Under the pieces are notes generated by a model, which was not told the origin of the DNA, made no database searches, and saw only the letters and a list, made by a program, of their open reading frames with translations. From Bradyrhizobium sp. Ash2021 (GTDB lineage Bacteria; Pseudomonadota; Alphaproteobacteria; Rhizobiales; Xanthobacteraceae), in the NCBI RefSeq assembly GCF_031202265.1, contig NZ_CP100604.1, positions 4,136,501 to 4,200,500 of the forward strand: DNA of 64,000 nt, written 5' to 3'. Of this stretch, positions 26,513 to 37,396 are shown piece by piece; position 1 is the first letter of the stretch, and each line of letters opens with the position of its first letter. The position numbers and the translations under genes were made by a program.

Positions 26513-26926
26513 AAGCGAAAGCAAGGCGGCAGGAAAAAAGGCAAGCGTCTTAGAATCAGAGTCCCGTTCTCGCACGAAAATCGAGGTTGGTTGCGGAATG
26601 GACGACGGGCATCACCTGAATGGTTCGTTGAACGAAAGTAGTGGGAGATTCCTAGTGCCTGGTTCAACGACTTTGTTGAGAGGGCGCTGCGGAAGTATGG
26701 AAGATTACATATTATTCAGCCCTACCGCGAACAGGAAAAGTGCGCCCCTGCATGCCAGCATGCGATTGGTCACGAGTGCCAATGTTCATGCATGGGGGCC
26801 AATCATGGCGCCGGCAACGATGGTAGCTGGTTTGAAGTGTCGGAAACTTTCGCCACCCGTTGGGGAGGCCAGCAAATTGCTTGTCGATTAATGAATATCA
26901 GACCGACAGCTCGTCGAGTCGATTAG
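26513..26926 (+). pseudogene. 5'-truncated, nonsense-mutated copy of the cysteine-rich gene at 48.5 kb
   Basis: Reading on in the amidohydrolase frame after its TGA gives KKGKRLRIRVPF and NGRRASPEW, then an in-frame TAG at 26639-26641. It continues with FNDFVERAL, IIQPYREQEKCAPACQ, ECQCSCMG, NHGAGNDGSWFEVSETFATR, and ends at a TAG (26924-26926). Aligned without gaps to the protein encoded at 48492-48938, 83 of 116 positions agree by hand count, and the TAG replaces a TAC tyrosine codon. All six cysteines of the aligned part are kept. About 30 N-terminal codons are missing. Function of the intact form is unknown. Confidence 0.8.
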
Positions 26927-26990
26927 CGCACCGCAATCGGCCGCTCGGTGAAGAGGGGCGAGTTAAGTCTTTGGCTACCTCTGATCGCTG

Positions 26991-29033
26991 TCACGCTTGC
27001 TGTAAGCGATCCCGCGCAAACGCCAGATACCAATCCAGGCATCCTGGATTGGCCATTGCGTCCTTGTTGATGACCTTCTCCAGCGGCTGGCCGAGCAGCA
27101 ATTTCTTGATCGGCAATTCCTGCTTCTTTCCCGACAGCGTTCGTGGAATCTCGGGAACAGCGATGATTTCGTTGGGAAGGAAGCGGCGCGACAGGCTCGC
27201 CTCGATCGCAGCATTGATCCGCGCCTGCATCGCTCGGTCCAGCGTCACGCCGTCGCGCAACACCACGAACAGCGGCATGTAGCTTTCGCGGCCGAGATAT
27301 TCGAGGTCCACGACCATCGAATCCAGCACTTCCGGCAGGGCTTCGATCGCGGAATAGAGTTCGCTCGTTCCCATCCGCAGGCCGTGCCGGTTGATGGTCG
27401 CGTCGCTGCGGCCGTAGATCGTGCAGGTGCCGTCGGCGCCGATCTTGAGCCAGTCGCCATGACGCCAGACCGCGCCTCGGCCGGTGCCGTCGAAATTGTC
27501 GGGATAGGTCTCGAAATAGCTGCCGTGATAGCGGGCGTCGCCGTCGTCGTTCCAGAAGCGCAGCGGCATCGAGGGCAACGGTTCGGTGCAGACGAGTTCG
27601 CCGACCTCGTCGATGACGGCGCGGCCCTGTTCGTCGAAGGCTTCGACGGCGCACCCCAGCAGCCGGCACTGCATGGTGCCGGCGGCCTGCGGCAATTCGG
27701 GATTGGCGCCGATGAAGGCGCCGGCGAAGTCGGTACCGCCCGACATGTTCGCCCAGCGCATTTCGGCCTGCGCCAGGTTGCCGTTGATGGACGACAGCGC
27801 GGCGAAGCGTTCACTGAACCAATCCTGGGTATCCCTGGCGAGCGGCGAGCCGGTCGATCCCAGCGCGCGCAATCGTGAGAGATCGCCGACGGCGGCGAGG
27901 TCGATCTCGGCTTTGGCGCAACTGGCGAAGAAGGCCGCGCCGGCGCCAAAGAACGTCGTCTTGGTGTCGGACACGAAACGCCACAGCGTGGTCCAGTCCG
28001 GCTTTTCCTTCGATCCGCCGGGGCTGCCGTCGAAGATGCAGCACGTCGTGCCGGCGAGCAGGGCGTTGACCTGGCAGTTCCACATGATCCAGCCGGTCGA
28101 GCTGTACCAGTGGAAGCGTTCACTGAGCGAATTCGGCTGGTAGCTGCAACCGATATCGTTGTGCAGCACGTTGAGCGGCAGCACAACGACCATGACGCCG
28201 CCGTGGCCGTGAACGATCGGTTTCGGAAGCCCGGTGGTGCCGCTGGAGTAAACGATCCAGAGCGGATGATCGAACGGCAGCCACACCGGTTCGAAGGCGT
28301 CGATCTCGCGGCCTTTGCCTGTGAGGATATTTGACAGCAGAGGCCCGGAAGCCGGCGCGTCGGCGGCGTCGCCGTGCAAAATGAAATGCTTAACGGTCGG
28401 AAGCGACCGGCGCAATTCCTCGACGACCGGACGCCGGTCATGCCGGCGTCCGGCATAAATGACGCTGTCGGTGGCAATCAGCACCTTCGGCTCGATCTGC
28501 TTGAAGCGATCAATCACCGCGGGAGCGCCCATGTCGGGCGCACAGACGCTCCAGATCGCGCCGATGCTCGCGGTGGCGAGGAAGGCGATGATGGTCTCGG
28601 GGATGTTCGGAAGGTAGGCGGCGACCCGATCGCCGGCGTCGACGCCTTGTGCCTTCAGATGAAGGGCGAGCGCTGCGACCTTGCGGCGCAATTCGGGCCA
28701 GCTTGTCTCCGTCAGCACGCCGTCTTCGCCGCTACTGACGATCGCAGGCTGCCCCGCGGCATCCGCGGCCGCGACATGCCGCATGACCTGGCGCGCGTAA
28801 TTGACCTGCGCCCCCGGAAACCAGACCGCGCCCGGCATCTTGCGCTGCGCCAGCACCGCGCGGTGCGGCGTCGGCGATTGCAGGTCAAAATAGTCCCAGA
28901 TGCTTTGCCAGAAAGCATCGAGGTCGGTGACCGACCATCGCCGCATCTCTTCGTAATTGGAGAAATTGAGGCCGCGTTGATCGGCGAGCCAACGGCGGTA
29001 AAGCGAGATTTGGGGAATGAAAGGGGGGGTCAT
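26991..29033 (-). CDS. Acetoacetyl-CoA synthetase
   Basis: A 680-residue ANL ligase that activates acetoacetate to acetoacetyl-CoA with ATP. The N-terminal region (LYRRWLADQRGLNF, AVWFPGAQVNYARQVM) is typical of acetoacetate-CoA ligases rather than acetate ligases. The phosphate loop is VYSSGTTGLPKPI, and the catalytic lysine lies in TLSGKKQELP near the C terminus. The frame extends to 29048, but MTPPFIPQISLY at 29033 is the likely start. In rhizobia this enzyme supports growth on acetoacetate or hydroxybutyrate and recycles PHA, consistent with the phasin encoded at 23.3 kb. Confidence 0.92.
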   Translation of the reverse strand: MTPPFIPQISLYRRWLADQRGLNFSNYEEMRRWSVTDLDAFWQSIWDYFDLQSPTPHRAVLAQRKMPGAVWFPGAQVNYARQVMRHVAAADAAGQPAIVSSGEDGVLTETSWPELRRKVAALALHLKAQGVDAGDRVAAYLPNIPETIIAFLATASIGAIWSVCAPDMGAPAVIDRFKQIEPKVLIATDSVIYAGRRHDRRPVVEELRRSLPTVKHFILHGDAADAPASGPLLSNILTGKGREIDAFEPVWLPFDHPLWIVYSSGTTGLPKPIVHGHGGVMVVVLPLNVLHNDIGCSYQPNSLSERFHWYSSTGWIMWNCQVNALLAGTTCCIFDGSPGGSKEKPDWTTLWRFVSDTKTTFFGAGAAFFASCAKAEIDLAAVGDLSRLRALGSTGSPLARDTQDWFSERFAALSSINGNLAQAEMRWANMSGGTDFAGAFIGANPELPQAAGTMQCRLLGCAVEAFDEQGRAVIDEVGELVCTEPLPSMPLRFWNDDGDARYHGSYFETYPDNFDGTGRGAVWRHGDWLKIGADGTCTIYGRSDATINRHGLRMGTSELYSAIEALPEVLDSMVVDLEYLGRESYMPLFVVLRDGVTLDRAMQARINAAIEASLSRRFLPNEIIAVPEIPRTLSGKKQELPIKKLLLGQPLEKVINKDAMANPGCLDWYLAFARDRLQQA

Positions 29034-29089
29034 CGTCTCTTTCGGCATTTTTGCGCGAACGTCTTCCGGGTACGACGCTGGCGATCATT

Positions 29090-30565
29090 CTACCCCAATC
29101 GCTGGTCCCGTGCGTCCTGGCTATCTTCGGTGGCAGCCTTCACCGCGGCGCTTGCCGCGCCCTTGCGGCTGGAAATCTCGACCGCCTGGCGCCCCGAAAT
29201 CTCGTGGCCGGCATCGTCGGGCATCTGCCAGAAGAAATACGACGACACCGCCGAAATGATCGCGACAACGATGAAGGCCGGCGCGAATACGCCGGCCGTC
29301 AGTTCGGTGGCGCGATGCAGGGCGAGGTTGGTTTCCACCGAGAACGCGCCGACGGCGACGCCGGCGGAAACCGCCAATTGCTGGTTGACGCTGACCAGCG
29401 TGGTGGCGCGGCTCATCTGCGCCGGTTCGACCTCGGCATAGGCGACGGTGTTGATCGCCGTGAATTGCAACGAGCGGAAGAAGCCGCCGACCACGAGGAT
29501 GATGAAGATCAACATTAGCGGCGTCGTCACCGTGAACAGCGCGCAGGCCGCCAGAAAGACCGAACTGACGACGGCATTGATCGTCATCATGTTGCGAAAG
29601 CCGAAGGTGCGGATAATGCGCGCCGCCAGCGTCTTCATGCCCATGGCGCCGACCGCGGAGGAGAAGGTCACGAGGCCGGACTGGAACGGGGAAAGGCCGA
29701 AGCCGACCTGCATCAACAGCGGCAGCAAAAACGGCAGCGCGCCGATGCCGAGCCGGAACAGGAAGCCGCCGATGATCGCGGCGCGCAGCGTCGGCAGCCG
29801 CAGCATCGCAAAGTCCAGCACCGGCGATCTCGTCTTCCGCGCATGCACGACGTAAAGCGTCATCGAGATCGAGCCGATGGCAACGAGGCCGGCGACGATC
29901 GTCCATGGCAAGAGGTTGAGGCCGGCGACCGAGAGGCCGAAGGCAATGCCGGCCAGCCCGATGCCGGCCAGCAGCAGCCCTTTGAGGTCGAAGCGCTCGG
30001 GATCCTCGCTGCGGATCGGGTCGATGTATTTCATTGCCATGTAGATGCCGAGCAGCCCGATCGGGATGTTGATCAGGAAGATCCAGTGCCAGGAGAAATA
30101 GGTGGTGATGAAGCCGCCGAGCGGCGGACCGATCACCGGGCCGATCAGCGCCGGCACCGTCACCCACGCCATCGCATTGACCAGCGCGCTCTTGTCGATC
30201 GAGCGCAGCAGCACCAGCCGCCCGACCGGCGTCATCATCGCACCGCCGAGGCCCTGCAGGATGCGTGCGATCACGAAGTCCGTGACCGAAGTCGACAGCG
30301 CGCAGCCGATCGATCCCAGCATGAAGACGCCGATGGCGATCGAGAACACCATCCGCGCGCCGAAGCGATCGGCGGTCCAGCCGCTGGCCGGAATGAACAC
30401 CGCCAGCGACAGCAGATAGGACGTGATCGCAAGCTTCAGCGTCAGCGGGCTGGTGCCGATATCGGCCGCGATCGCCGGCAGCGAGGTCGCGATCACCGTC
30501 GAGTCCATGTTTTCCATGAACAGGGCGGTGGCCACGATGAGCGGGATCAGGCGTTGTTTGTTCAT
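29090..30565 (-). CDS. DHA2-family MFS transporter (EmrB/QacA type)
   Basis: A 491-residue inner-membrane drug/proton antiporter with about 14 predicted membrane spans. It has PLIVATALFMENMDSTVIATS, the conserved Asp in helix 1, the loop motif SGWTADRFGARMVF and IARILQGLGGAMMTPVGRLV (motif B/C region). The ATG at 30565 (MNKQRLIPL) begins the first membrane span; the longer frame from 30625 adds residues unlike the family. It lies 56 bases downstream of the acetoacetyl-CoA synthetase start and is transcribed in the same direction, toward it. No HlyD-type partner is adjacent. Confidence 0.88.
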   Translation of the reverse strand: MNKQRLIPLIVATALFMENMDSTVIATSLPAIAADIGTSPLTLKLAITSYLLSLAVFIPASGWTADRFGARMVFSIAIGVFMLGSIGCALSTSVTDFVIARILQGLGGAMMTPVGRLVLLRSIDKSALVNAMAWVTVPALIGPVIGPPLGGFITTYFSWHWIFLINIPIGLLGIYMAMKYIDPIRSEDPERFDLKGLLLAGIGLAGIAFGLSVAGLNLLPWTIVAGLVAIGSISMTLYVVHARKTRSPVLDFAMLRLPTLRAAIIGGFLFRLGIGALPFLLPLLMQVGFGLSPFQSGLVTFSSAVGAMGMKTLAARIIRTFGFRNMMTINAVVSSVFLAACALFTVTTPLMLIFIILVVGGFFRSLQFTAINTVAYAEVEPAQMSRATTLVSVNQQLAVSAGVAVGAFSVETNLALHRATELTAGVFAPAFIVVAIISAVSSYFFWQMPDDAGHEISGRQAVEISSRKGAASAAVKAATEDSQDARDQRLG

Positions 30566-30719
30566 CGAAATCGGAAGGCCGAAATGAGGCAGGCGAGGGG
30601 GCTGTATCATCCCCCCGTCACCCACGCTATTGCGGAACCGGCCAAACCACCTAAATCCTGCGTGACGCTGGTATGCACCGAGCCAGGTGCCCGAATCTTG
30701 CGATAATGAGAGGCTTGCG

Positions 30720-30968
30720 ATGATCTACGTGCTGGCCGCTTTGCTGCCGCCGCTCGGCCTGCTGCTGAACGGGCAGCCGTTTTCGGCGATCTTCAACCTG
30801 GTCCTGATGGTGTTTTGCGCGCTTTTCGGGCTGGTTTTCCACGTCCTGCTGCTGGTGCCCTCGGCGCACGCGGTGATCGCGGTCCACATGAAGCGGGGAG
30901 ACCGCCGGCACCGGGAGGTGGTGGAGGCGATCCGCCGGCACGGCCAGCCGCGGGGTTATTCTCGCTAG
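30720..30968 (+). CDS. YqaE/Pmp3-like small membrane protein
   Basis: An 82-residue protein with two hydrophobic segments. MIYVLAALLPPLGLLLNG followed by a second span (FNLVLMVFCALFGLVFHVLLL) matches the UPF0057/Pmp3 pattern, which affects membrane potential under salt stress. A basic soluble tail (KRGDRRHREVVEAIRRHG) follows. The ATG at 30720 has GAGAGG upstream. The 3' end and stop codon lie within a 17-base sequence repeated once just downstream. It diverges from the MFS gene. Confidence 0.65.
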   Translation: MIYVLAALLPPLGLLLNGQPFSAIFNLVLMVFCALFGLVFHVLLLVPSAHAVIAVHMKRGDRRHREVVEAIRRHGQPRGYSR

Positions 30969-31125
30969 CGCTGCGAAAACCGGGTTATCCTCGCTAGCCT
31001 CCAACGCGGCCGGCTTCGCAAAAAGCCTGTGCATGGCTGGCAAACGCTTTGATTCGGCGTCCCGCCATGCTATCGACCGCCGTCAACCCCACCGATGGGC
31101 TTCGATTCGACGGCGATGCCGGTAG

Positions 31126-32682
<1,557 letters not shown>

Positions 32683-32686
32683 TTGA

Positions 32687-33310
32687 ATGATCGATTGGTC
32701 GGACGAACGAATCGCCGCGCTTTCAAAACAGGATTTGAAGAACCTGCTCGCCAATGCCGAGCGGAAATCCGCCGCCGAGATCGTCGCGCGATGCAAGGCC
32801 GAGATGGAGAAGCGCGATACGTCCAGGCCGCGCAACCCGTCGAAGCCGCGTACCGAGGTGAAAGAACTCGAGCACGCCATGTCGGAGCAACTCGCCGAAA
32901 TCGGCAAGGCGATGGCCGCTAAATACGATCTGTCGGAGGAGACCGCGAAAGCAAGGTCTGCGGGCGTCAAGGGCTTCAAGGCCCACAAACTGCTGGATTC
33001 CAAAGGCTACGCGAAACTGGGCGGCATGCAGCGCGACGGCTCGGTTGCGGTCGACCGCTATATTTCATACCGGCGCGGCAAGGATATCGTCTCGCTCGGC
33101 GTCTTTCTCTTGAAGGACCAGCCGGTCGAAGCCCACGAGTTTCACGTGATCGCGCCGCTAGCCCTGCTCGACAGCGGAAAGCCGATCGCGGAAATTCGTC
33201 CCACCGCGACCGAAGCGCAGAAGCAGACCGCGGATAGCGGGCTTGCCTTCACGGATCTGCCGAGCGCCGCTGCCGCGTTCGAAGCGGCACTCGCCAAAAT
33301 CGCGGCCTGA
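32687..33310 (+). CDS. Conserved hypothetical protein downstream of guaB
   Basis: A 207-residue soluble protein that I do not recognise beyond its occurrence behind guaB. The first 75 residues are charged and helical (KNLLANAERKSAAEIVARC, EVKELEHAMSEQLAE). The second half has KGFKAHKLLDSKGYAKLGG and AVDRYISYRRGKDIVSLG, possibly a compact alpha/beta domain. It starts four bases after the guaB stop, so it is translated from the same message. No signal peptide or membrane span. Confidence 0.8.
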   Translation: MIDWSDERIAALSKQDLKNLLANAERKSAAEIVARCKAEMEKRDTSRPRNPSKPRTEVKELEHAMSEQLAEIGKAMAAKYDLSEETAKARSAGVKGFKAHKLLDSKGYAKLGGMQRDGSVAVDRYISYRRGKDIVSLGVFLLKDQPVEAHEFHVIAPLALLDSGKPIAEIRPTATEAQKQTADSGLAFTDLPSAAAAFEAALAKIAA

Positions 33311-33346
33311 TATCTTACAAAATATGCTCTAATGGAAATTAGAGAG

Positions 33347-33429
33347 CGTCATTGCGAGCGCAGCGAAGCAATCCATAGGGCCACAAAGCAAGTGTGGATT
33401 GCTTCGTCGCTTTGCTCCTCGCAATGACG
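33347..33429. repeat. CATTGCGAGC...GAAGCAATCCA repeat (copy 3)
   Basis: CGTCATTGCGAGCGCAGCG at the left and GCTCCTCGCAATGACG at the right are inverted, with GAAGCAATCCA and TGGATTGCTTC inside. It lies between the guaB-linked hypothetical gene and the MDR gene, and ends 28 bases before the latter. Confidence 0.8.
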
Positions 33430-33457
33430 AAATAACAATAAACCGGAGGAAACAATC

Positions 33458-34483
33458 ATGTCGCAGCCAGCAAAACGCGTCGTTCTCGTCGCTCGTCCCG
33501 TCGGCGAGCCCAAGACATCTGATTTCCGCATTGAAGATTACACGGCACCGACGCCCGGTCCGGGCGAGGTGCTGTTGCGCACCATCTGGCTGTCGCTCGA
33601 TCCCTATATGCGCGGGCGCATGAGCGAAGGGCCGTCCTATGCGGCGCCGGTACCGATCGGCGGCGTGATGGAGGGCGGCACGGTCAGCGAGGTCGCAGCT
33701 TCCAACAATCCCGGTTTTGCCAAGGGCGACATCGTGCTGTCGCGCGCCGGTTGGCAGACCCATGCCATCTCCGACGGCAAGGGATTGGCAAAAATTGATC
33801 CAAAAATCGCACCGATCTCGACCGCGGTTGGCGTGCTCGGCATGCCCGGCATGACCGCCTATACCGGCCTGCTCGATATCGGCAAGCCGCAGGCCGGCGA
33901 GACCGTGGTGGTTGCGGCCGCCTCCGGCGCGGTCGGCTCGGCGGTCGGACAGATCGCGCGGATCAAAGGCGCACGCGCGGTTGGCATCGCCGGCGGCAAG
34001 GACAAGTGCGACTACGTCAAAAAGGAGCTCGGTTTTGACGATTGCCTCGATCACCGCGATGTCAATCTTGCGGCGAAGCTGAAAGAGGCCTGCCCGAAAG
34101 GCATCGACGTTTACTTCGAGAATGTCGGCGGCGCGGTGTTCGAGGCGGTATTCCCGCTGCTCAACGCGTTCGCCCGTGTGCCGGTGTGCGGCCTGATCGC
34201 GCATTACAACGACACCGAGGCATCAGCGCCGAAATGGGCGTCGGCGATGATGCGCAACGTGCTGACCAAGCGCCTCACCATCCGCGGCTTCATCGTCAGT
34301 GATTTTGCCGCGCGTTACGGCGATTTCCTGCGCGACATGTCGACCTGGGTGCGCGAGGGCAAGGTCAAGCACAAGGAGTTCGTCACCGAAGGCCTCGACA
34401 GCGCGCCCGCCGCCTTCATGGGCCTGCTGAAGGGCGCCAATTTCGGCAAGCAGCTCGTGCGCGTCGGGCCCGACCGAGCGTAA
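33458..34483 (+). CDS. NADP-dependent oxidoreductase, zinc-independent MDR (CurA/LTB4DH-like)
   Basis: A 341-residue medium-chain reductase of the leukotriene B4 dehydrogenase/CurA class, expected to reduce the double bond of 2-alkenals or enones with NADPH. Its signature is LRTIWLSLDPYMRGRM near the N terminus, the Rossmann motif VVVAAASGAVGSAVGQIA, and NVGGAVFEAVFPLLN. Catalytic zinc ligands of alcohol dehydrogenases are absent. GGAGGAAA before 33458 is a good ribosome binding site. Single gene between a repeat and a small secreted protein gene. Confidence 0.9.
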   Translation: MSQPAKRVVLVARPVGEPKTSDFRIEDYTAPTPGPGEVLLRTIWLSLDPYMRGRMSEGPSYAAPVPIGGVMEGGTVSEVAASNNPGFAKGDIVLSRAGWQTHAISDGKGLAKIDPKIAPISTAVGVLGMPGMTAYTGLLDIGKPQAGETVVVAAASGAVGSAVGQIARIKGARAVGIAGGKDKCDYVKKELGFDDCLDHRDVNLAAKLKEACPKGIDVYFENVGGAVFEAVFPLLNAFARVPVCGLIAHYNDTEASAPKWASAMMRNVLTKRLTIRGFIVSDFAARYGDFLRDMSTWVREGKVKHKEFVTEGLDSAPAAFMGLLKGANFGKQLVRVGPDRA

Positions 34484-34657
34484 CCGCCGCATCGTGGATC
34501 AACCGCGAAGCCGCAATTCGTGATGTTGTCGCGCGGCCGCCTCACGCCACCTTGAAGCAATGTGAGAGGATTTGGCAGTCAAGCGGGCCGTTGACTTCCC
34601 ATGTGTCGCATTGGGAGGCCGTTCATCGTTGGCCTCTCTCATTCCTGGAGAAGATCA

Positions 34658-34876
34658 ATGACCAACCTTACCGTTCTATCGGCCGGCTTGATCGCGGCCG
34701 CCATGCTGGCAACGCCTGTCGCGGCTCGTGAGCATCACGTGACGCGGCATTATGCGGTGGACTCCAACGTCGGCACCGCGCCTCCCCCGGTCTATCTCAG
34801 GGGGCAGTCCTGCAATCCGGGGCCGCGCGTGGGCGCGTTCGCAACGGCCCCGTGGGATACGGCACCGCCTTGCTAG
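34658..34876 (+). CDS. Small secreted hypothetical protein
   Basis: A 72-residue product with a signal peptide (MTNLTVLSAGLIAAAMLATPVAA), leaving a mature chain of about 48 residues rich in Pro, His and Cys (two cysteines, possibly one disulfide). GGAGAAG at 34647-34653 supports the ATG at 34658 rather than the upstream ATG at 34601. Family not recognised. Followed by a strong hairpin before the convergent ABC-2 genes. Confidence 0.6.
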   Translation: MTNLTVLSAGLIAAAMLATPVAAREHHVTRHYAVDSNVGTAPPPVYLRGQSCNPGPRVGAFATAPWDTAPPC

Positions 34877-34960
34877 CTTCCCCGGCCTATTCCGTGCAGG
34901 GATACTGACGGGCTCTCGTGGCGCTTCGCTGTTCAAGCGGGCGTCCGGATCATCGGCACC

Positions 34961-34985
34961 GGTCCGCCGCGCCGGGCGGCGGACC
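34961..34985. terminator. Perfect 10-base-stem hairpin between convergent genes
   Basis: GGTCCGCCGC (34961-34970) and GCGGCGGACC (34976-34985) are exact reverse complements around a five-base loop. No T tract follows, so a factor-independent role is uncertain. Its place between convergent genes fits a bidirectional stop. A second stem (GCCTGC/GCAGGC, 35005-35024) overlaps the stop codon of the permease gene on the other strand. Confidence 0.5.
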
Positions 34986-35014
34986 CTGAAATGACACCGA
35001 TCTTGCCTGCTTGG

Positions 35015-36178
35015 TCAGGCAGGCGCGAGACGCGATGCGCGGCGATCTCTGATCTCAAGCGCCAGCGCTGTGCCGCCGTAGAGGATCGCAAGCGCCCACA
35101 GCGTCAGGGATTCGCTTCGCGCGTCGAACAGCGGCGCGCCGAGCTGGCTGAGTTTGACGAAGCCGTCGATCGCGGCACTGCTCGGCACCAGAATTGATGC
35201 GATCCTGATGGCGTGAGGAATGGCTTCCGGGGGCCAGGCGAAGCCGGCCAGGAAGAAGAACGGCAAGCCGATCGCCGCAAAAGCAAGCTGGACCGCCAGC
35301 GGCGAGCGGAAGATCGCGGCGATCACCATGCCGAGCCCGCTGACGGCGAGCACAAAGGGAAGCGCGAGGATCAGAATCTCGACCGCCGACCCGAGCCGCG
35401 GCAGGCCGTAGAGATACGGCAGGACGATCAGATAAAATGGCAGCACCACTGCTTCGAGCACGAGGTAGGCCAGAAGCTTTCCGGCGACGCTCGCGAGAGG
35501 CCCGGCATTGGCTGCGGCGCCGTCGCGCGAGCCGAACCGGCCGCCGGGCAGCGTGCCGAGCAGCCCCACGCCGATCAGCAGCGTCTGCTGCAGCAGCAAC
35601 ACGAACGCGGCCGGCAGCAGATATGTCGCATAGCCGGCTTGCGGGTTGAACAGTGCGACAGCGGTCAACGGCATGGGGTCGGCCGCGGCGCTGGCGAACG
35701 CGGGTTCGACGCCGGCCGCGATCAGCCGTGCGGTTTCGACCTCGGTCCCCAGCGTTCGCGCAGCCGCGCTGACGCCGCCCGATATGCGCTGATAGGTGAG
35801 GAAGTAACTGGCGTCGGCGTAGAGCGCGACCGGCGAGGGCCGGCCGTGCAGGAGGTCGCGCTCGAAGTACTGGGGGATCAGCAGGATGCCGGAGATTCGC
35901 CGCGCAAAGACTTCACGCTCGGCGGTCGCAAGGTCCGGCAGCGCCATGGTGATCGCGACATCGGGCGTGGCATCGACGCGGCGCGCCAGTTCGCGGCTGC
36001 CGAGCGTGTTGTCGCGGTCGACGATGGCGATCGGGAGGTCGCGCAGGGCCTCGTTGACATAGGGTTGAGGGTAAAACGCGGCATAGAGGATGGTGGCAAC
36101 GACGAGCACGGAAAAGGCCGGCCGCAGCGTGAGGATCCGATGCAGTTCGTTTCGCAGCACGGCGAGCGTCGCTTTCAT
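35015..36178 (-). CDS. ABC-2 type permease, second of a pair (YbhS/YbhR-like)
   Basis: A 387-residue inner-membrane protein of the ABC-2 permease group. One N-terminal span (FSVLVVATILYAAFYP) is followed by a large periplasmic domain of about 150 residues with PIAIVDRDNTLGSRELARR, then five C-terminal spans. The ATG at 36178 overlaps the stop of the preceding permease gene by four bases (ATGA); the open frame running on to 36691 is not coding. It would pair with the upstream permease to move substrate through the HlyD adaptor. No ATP-binding gene is in the cluster. Confidence 0.85.
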   Translation of the reverse strand: MKATLAVLRNELHRILTLRPAFSVLVVATILYAAFYPQPYVNEALRDLPIAIVDRDNTLGSRELARRVDATPDVAITMALPDLATAEREVFARRISGILLIPQYFERDLLHGRPSPVALYADASYFLTYQRISGGVSAAARTLGTEVETARLIAAGVEPAFASAAADPMPLTAVALFNPQAGYATYLLPAAFVLLLQQTLLIGVGLLGTLPGGRFGSRDGAAANAGPLASVAGKLLAYLVLEAVVLPFYLIVLPYLYGLPRLGSAVEILILALPFVLAVSGLGMVIAAIFRSPLAVQLAFAAIGLPFFFLAGFAWPPEAIPHAIRIASILVPSSAAIDGFVKLSQLGAPLFDARSESLTLWALAILYGGTALALEIRDRRASRLAPA

Positions 36179-37395
36179 GGCACAGCCTCCCGGGCGGTAT
36201 CCAATGCAGGGCGCTTGCCGGAGTCGGTCTGCTTGCGCCGCGTCTCGAGCAACAGGCCGAGCAGGGCGCCAAGGCCGGTCACAAAGGCGCAGAGAACGAA
36301 CACCGGTTTCCAGGACAGGTCGAGTGGTGTTCCCCGGATGGTCTGGTCGATCCGCGCCATCAAGTACCAGGTGCCGGGCAGGATCTCGCCCCACCCATAG
36401 GCGAAGGCGTTCATGCCATGCCGCGGAAAACTCACGCCCATGTAGCCGAAGGCCGGCGCCGTCAGCAGCGATCCGATGCTGACGGCGCTGGCCATCGGCT
36501 TGAGGACGAGGGCCAGCACGGTGCCGATGAGCTGGCAGGCGAGGATGAAGAGAATGCCCGCGAACAGCAGCAGCGTTCCGCTGCCGCGTAGCGGCAAATC
36601 GAAGAAGTGAAAAAGAATGCTGTCCGAAACCAGCAGGATCGCCAGATAGAGGATGGTGTAGGGCAAAAGCTTGCCTGCGACCGCGGGCCACAGCCCGCCG
36701 CCCAGGCGTCGCAATATCCGCAGCCGGTGATTGGTCTCGATATCCATTCCGGCCGAATAGGACGATGTCGTCACGATCACGATCTGCAGCAGGCTGGGCA
36801 GCAGCGCGGCGAGCAGAAAATGCACGTAGTTCAGCGTCGGATTGAACAGCGCGTTGGTTTGCACCGGAATCGGCGTGAGGTCGGCCTGCGCAACATCGGC
36901 GGGCTGGCCCTGTTCGGTCCGCAGCGACAGGCGAATGCCGGCGGCTGCCGTCGGCACCGCATTGCTGACGCCGCGCAGAACGATGTTTCCGGAGGTCATC
37001 TTCTGGGTGTTGTAGAAGAACACCACCTCCGGCCGGCGGCCGGCGAAGACGTCGCGCTGCAGGTCTTTCGGCAGCATCAGCAGGCCGTAGATCTGGCCCG
37101 ACTGAATCAGCTGCCGCCCCGCCGCGAGTTCGCCGACATGGACCTCGACGGCGGCATCCGGCGTCGCGTCGACCATCCGGACGACGGTGCGCGACAGGTC
37201 GGAATTATCCAGATCGAGGACGCCGATCGGCAGCCGGGTCGCCAGTCCCGCGCTGAAAATCGCGATCAGCAACGCCATCAGACCGAGCGGCACCAGCGTC
37301 GTCAGGGCGAGCAGGAAATAACGCCGGCGAAGCCAGCGCAGCTCCCGCCAGAACACCAGGCGGAAGCCAAACCGAAGGCCGGCGCGCGATCGCAT
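36175..37395 (-). CDS. ABC-2 type permease, first of a pair
   Basis: A 406-residue inner-membrane protein, paralogous in plan to the next gene. One N-terminal span near residues 28-50 is followed by a periplasmic domain (LPIGVLDLDNSDLSRTVVRM; the DLDNSDLS element mirrors DRDNTLGS in the partner) and five or six C-terminal spans. The ATG at 37395 lies one base beyond the end of the HlyD frame. An in-frame start at 37425 would overlap that gene. Likely efflux of a hydrophobic or cationic compound; substrate unknown. Confidence 0.85.
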   Translation of the reverse strand: MRSRAGLRFGFRLVFWRELRWLRRRYFLLALTTLVPLGLMALLIAIFSAGLATRLPIGVLDLDNSDLSRTVVRMVDATPDAAVEVHVGELAAGRQLIQSGQIYGLLMLPKDLQRDVFAGRRPEVVFFYNTQKMTSGNIVLRGVSNAVPTAAAGIRLSLRTEQGQPADVAQADLTPIPVQTNALFNPTLNYVHFLLAALLPSLLQIVIVTTSSYSAGMDIETNHRLRILRRLGGGLWPAVAGKLLPYTILYLAILLVSDSILFHFFDLPLRGSGTLLLFAGILFILACQLIGTVLALVLKPMASAVSIGSLLTAPAFGYMGVSFPRHGMNAFAYGWGEILPGTWYLMARIDQTIRGTPLDLSWKPVFVLCAFVTGLGALLGLLLETRRKQTDSGKRPALDTAREAVP

Positions 37396-37396
37396 T

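Noticed and set aside
26502..26891. Plus-strand frame of 129 codons after the amidohydrolase
   Set aside because: It is in a different frame from the recognisable homology to the 48.5-kb protein, so it is a shadow of the pseudogene.
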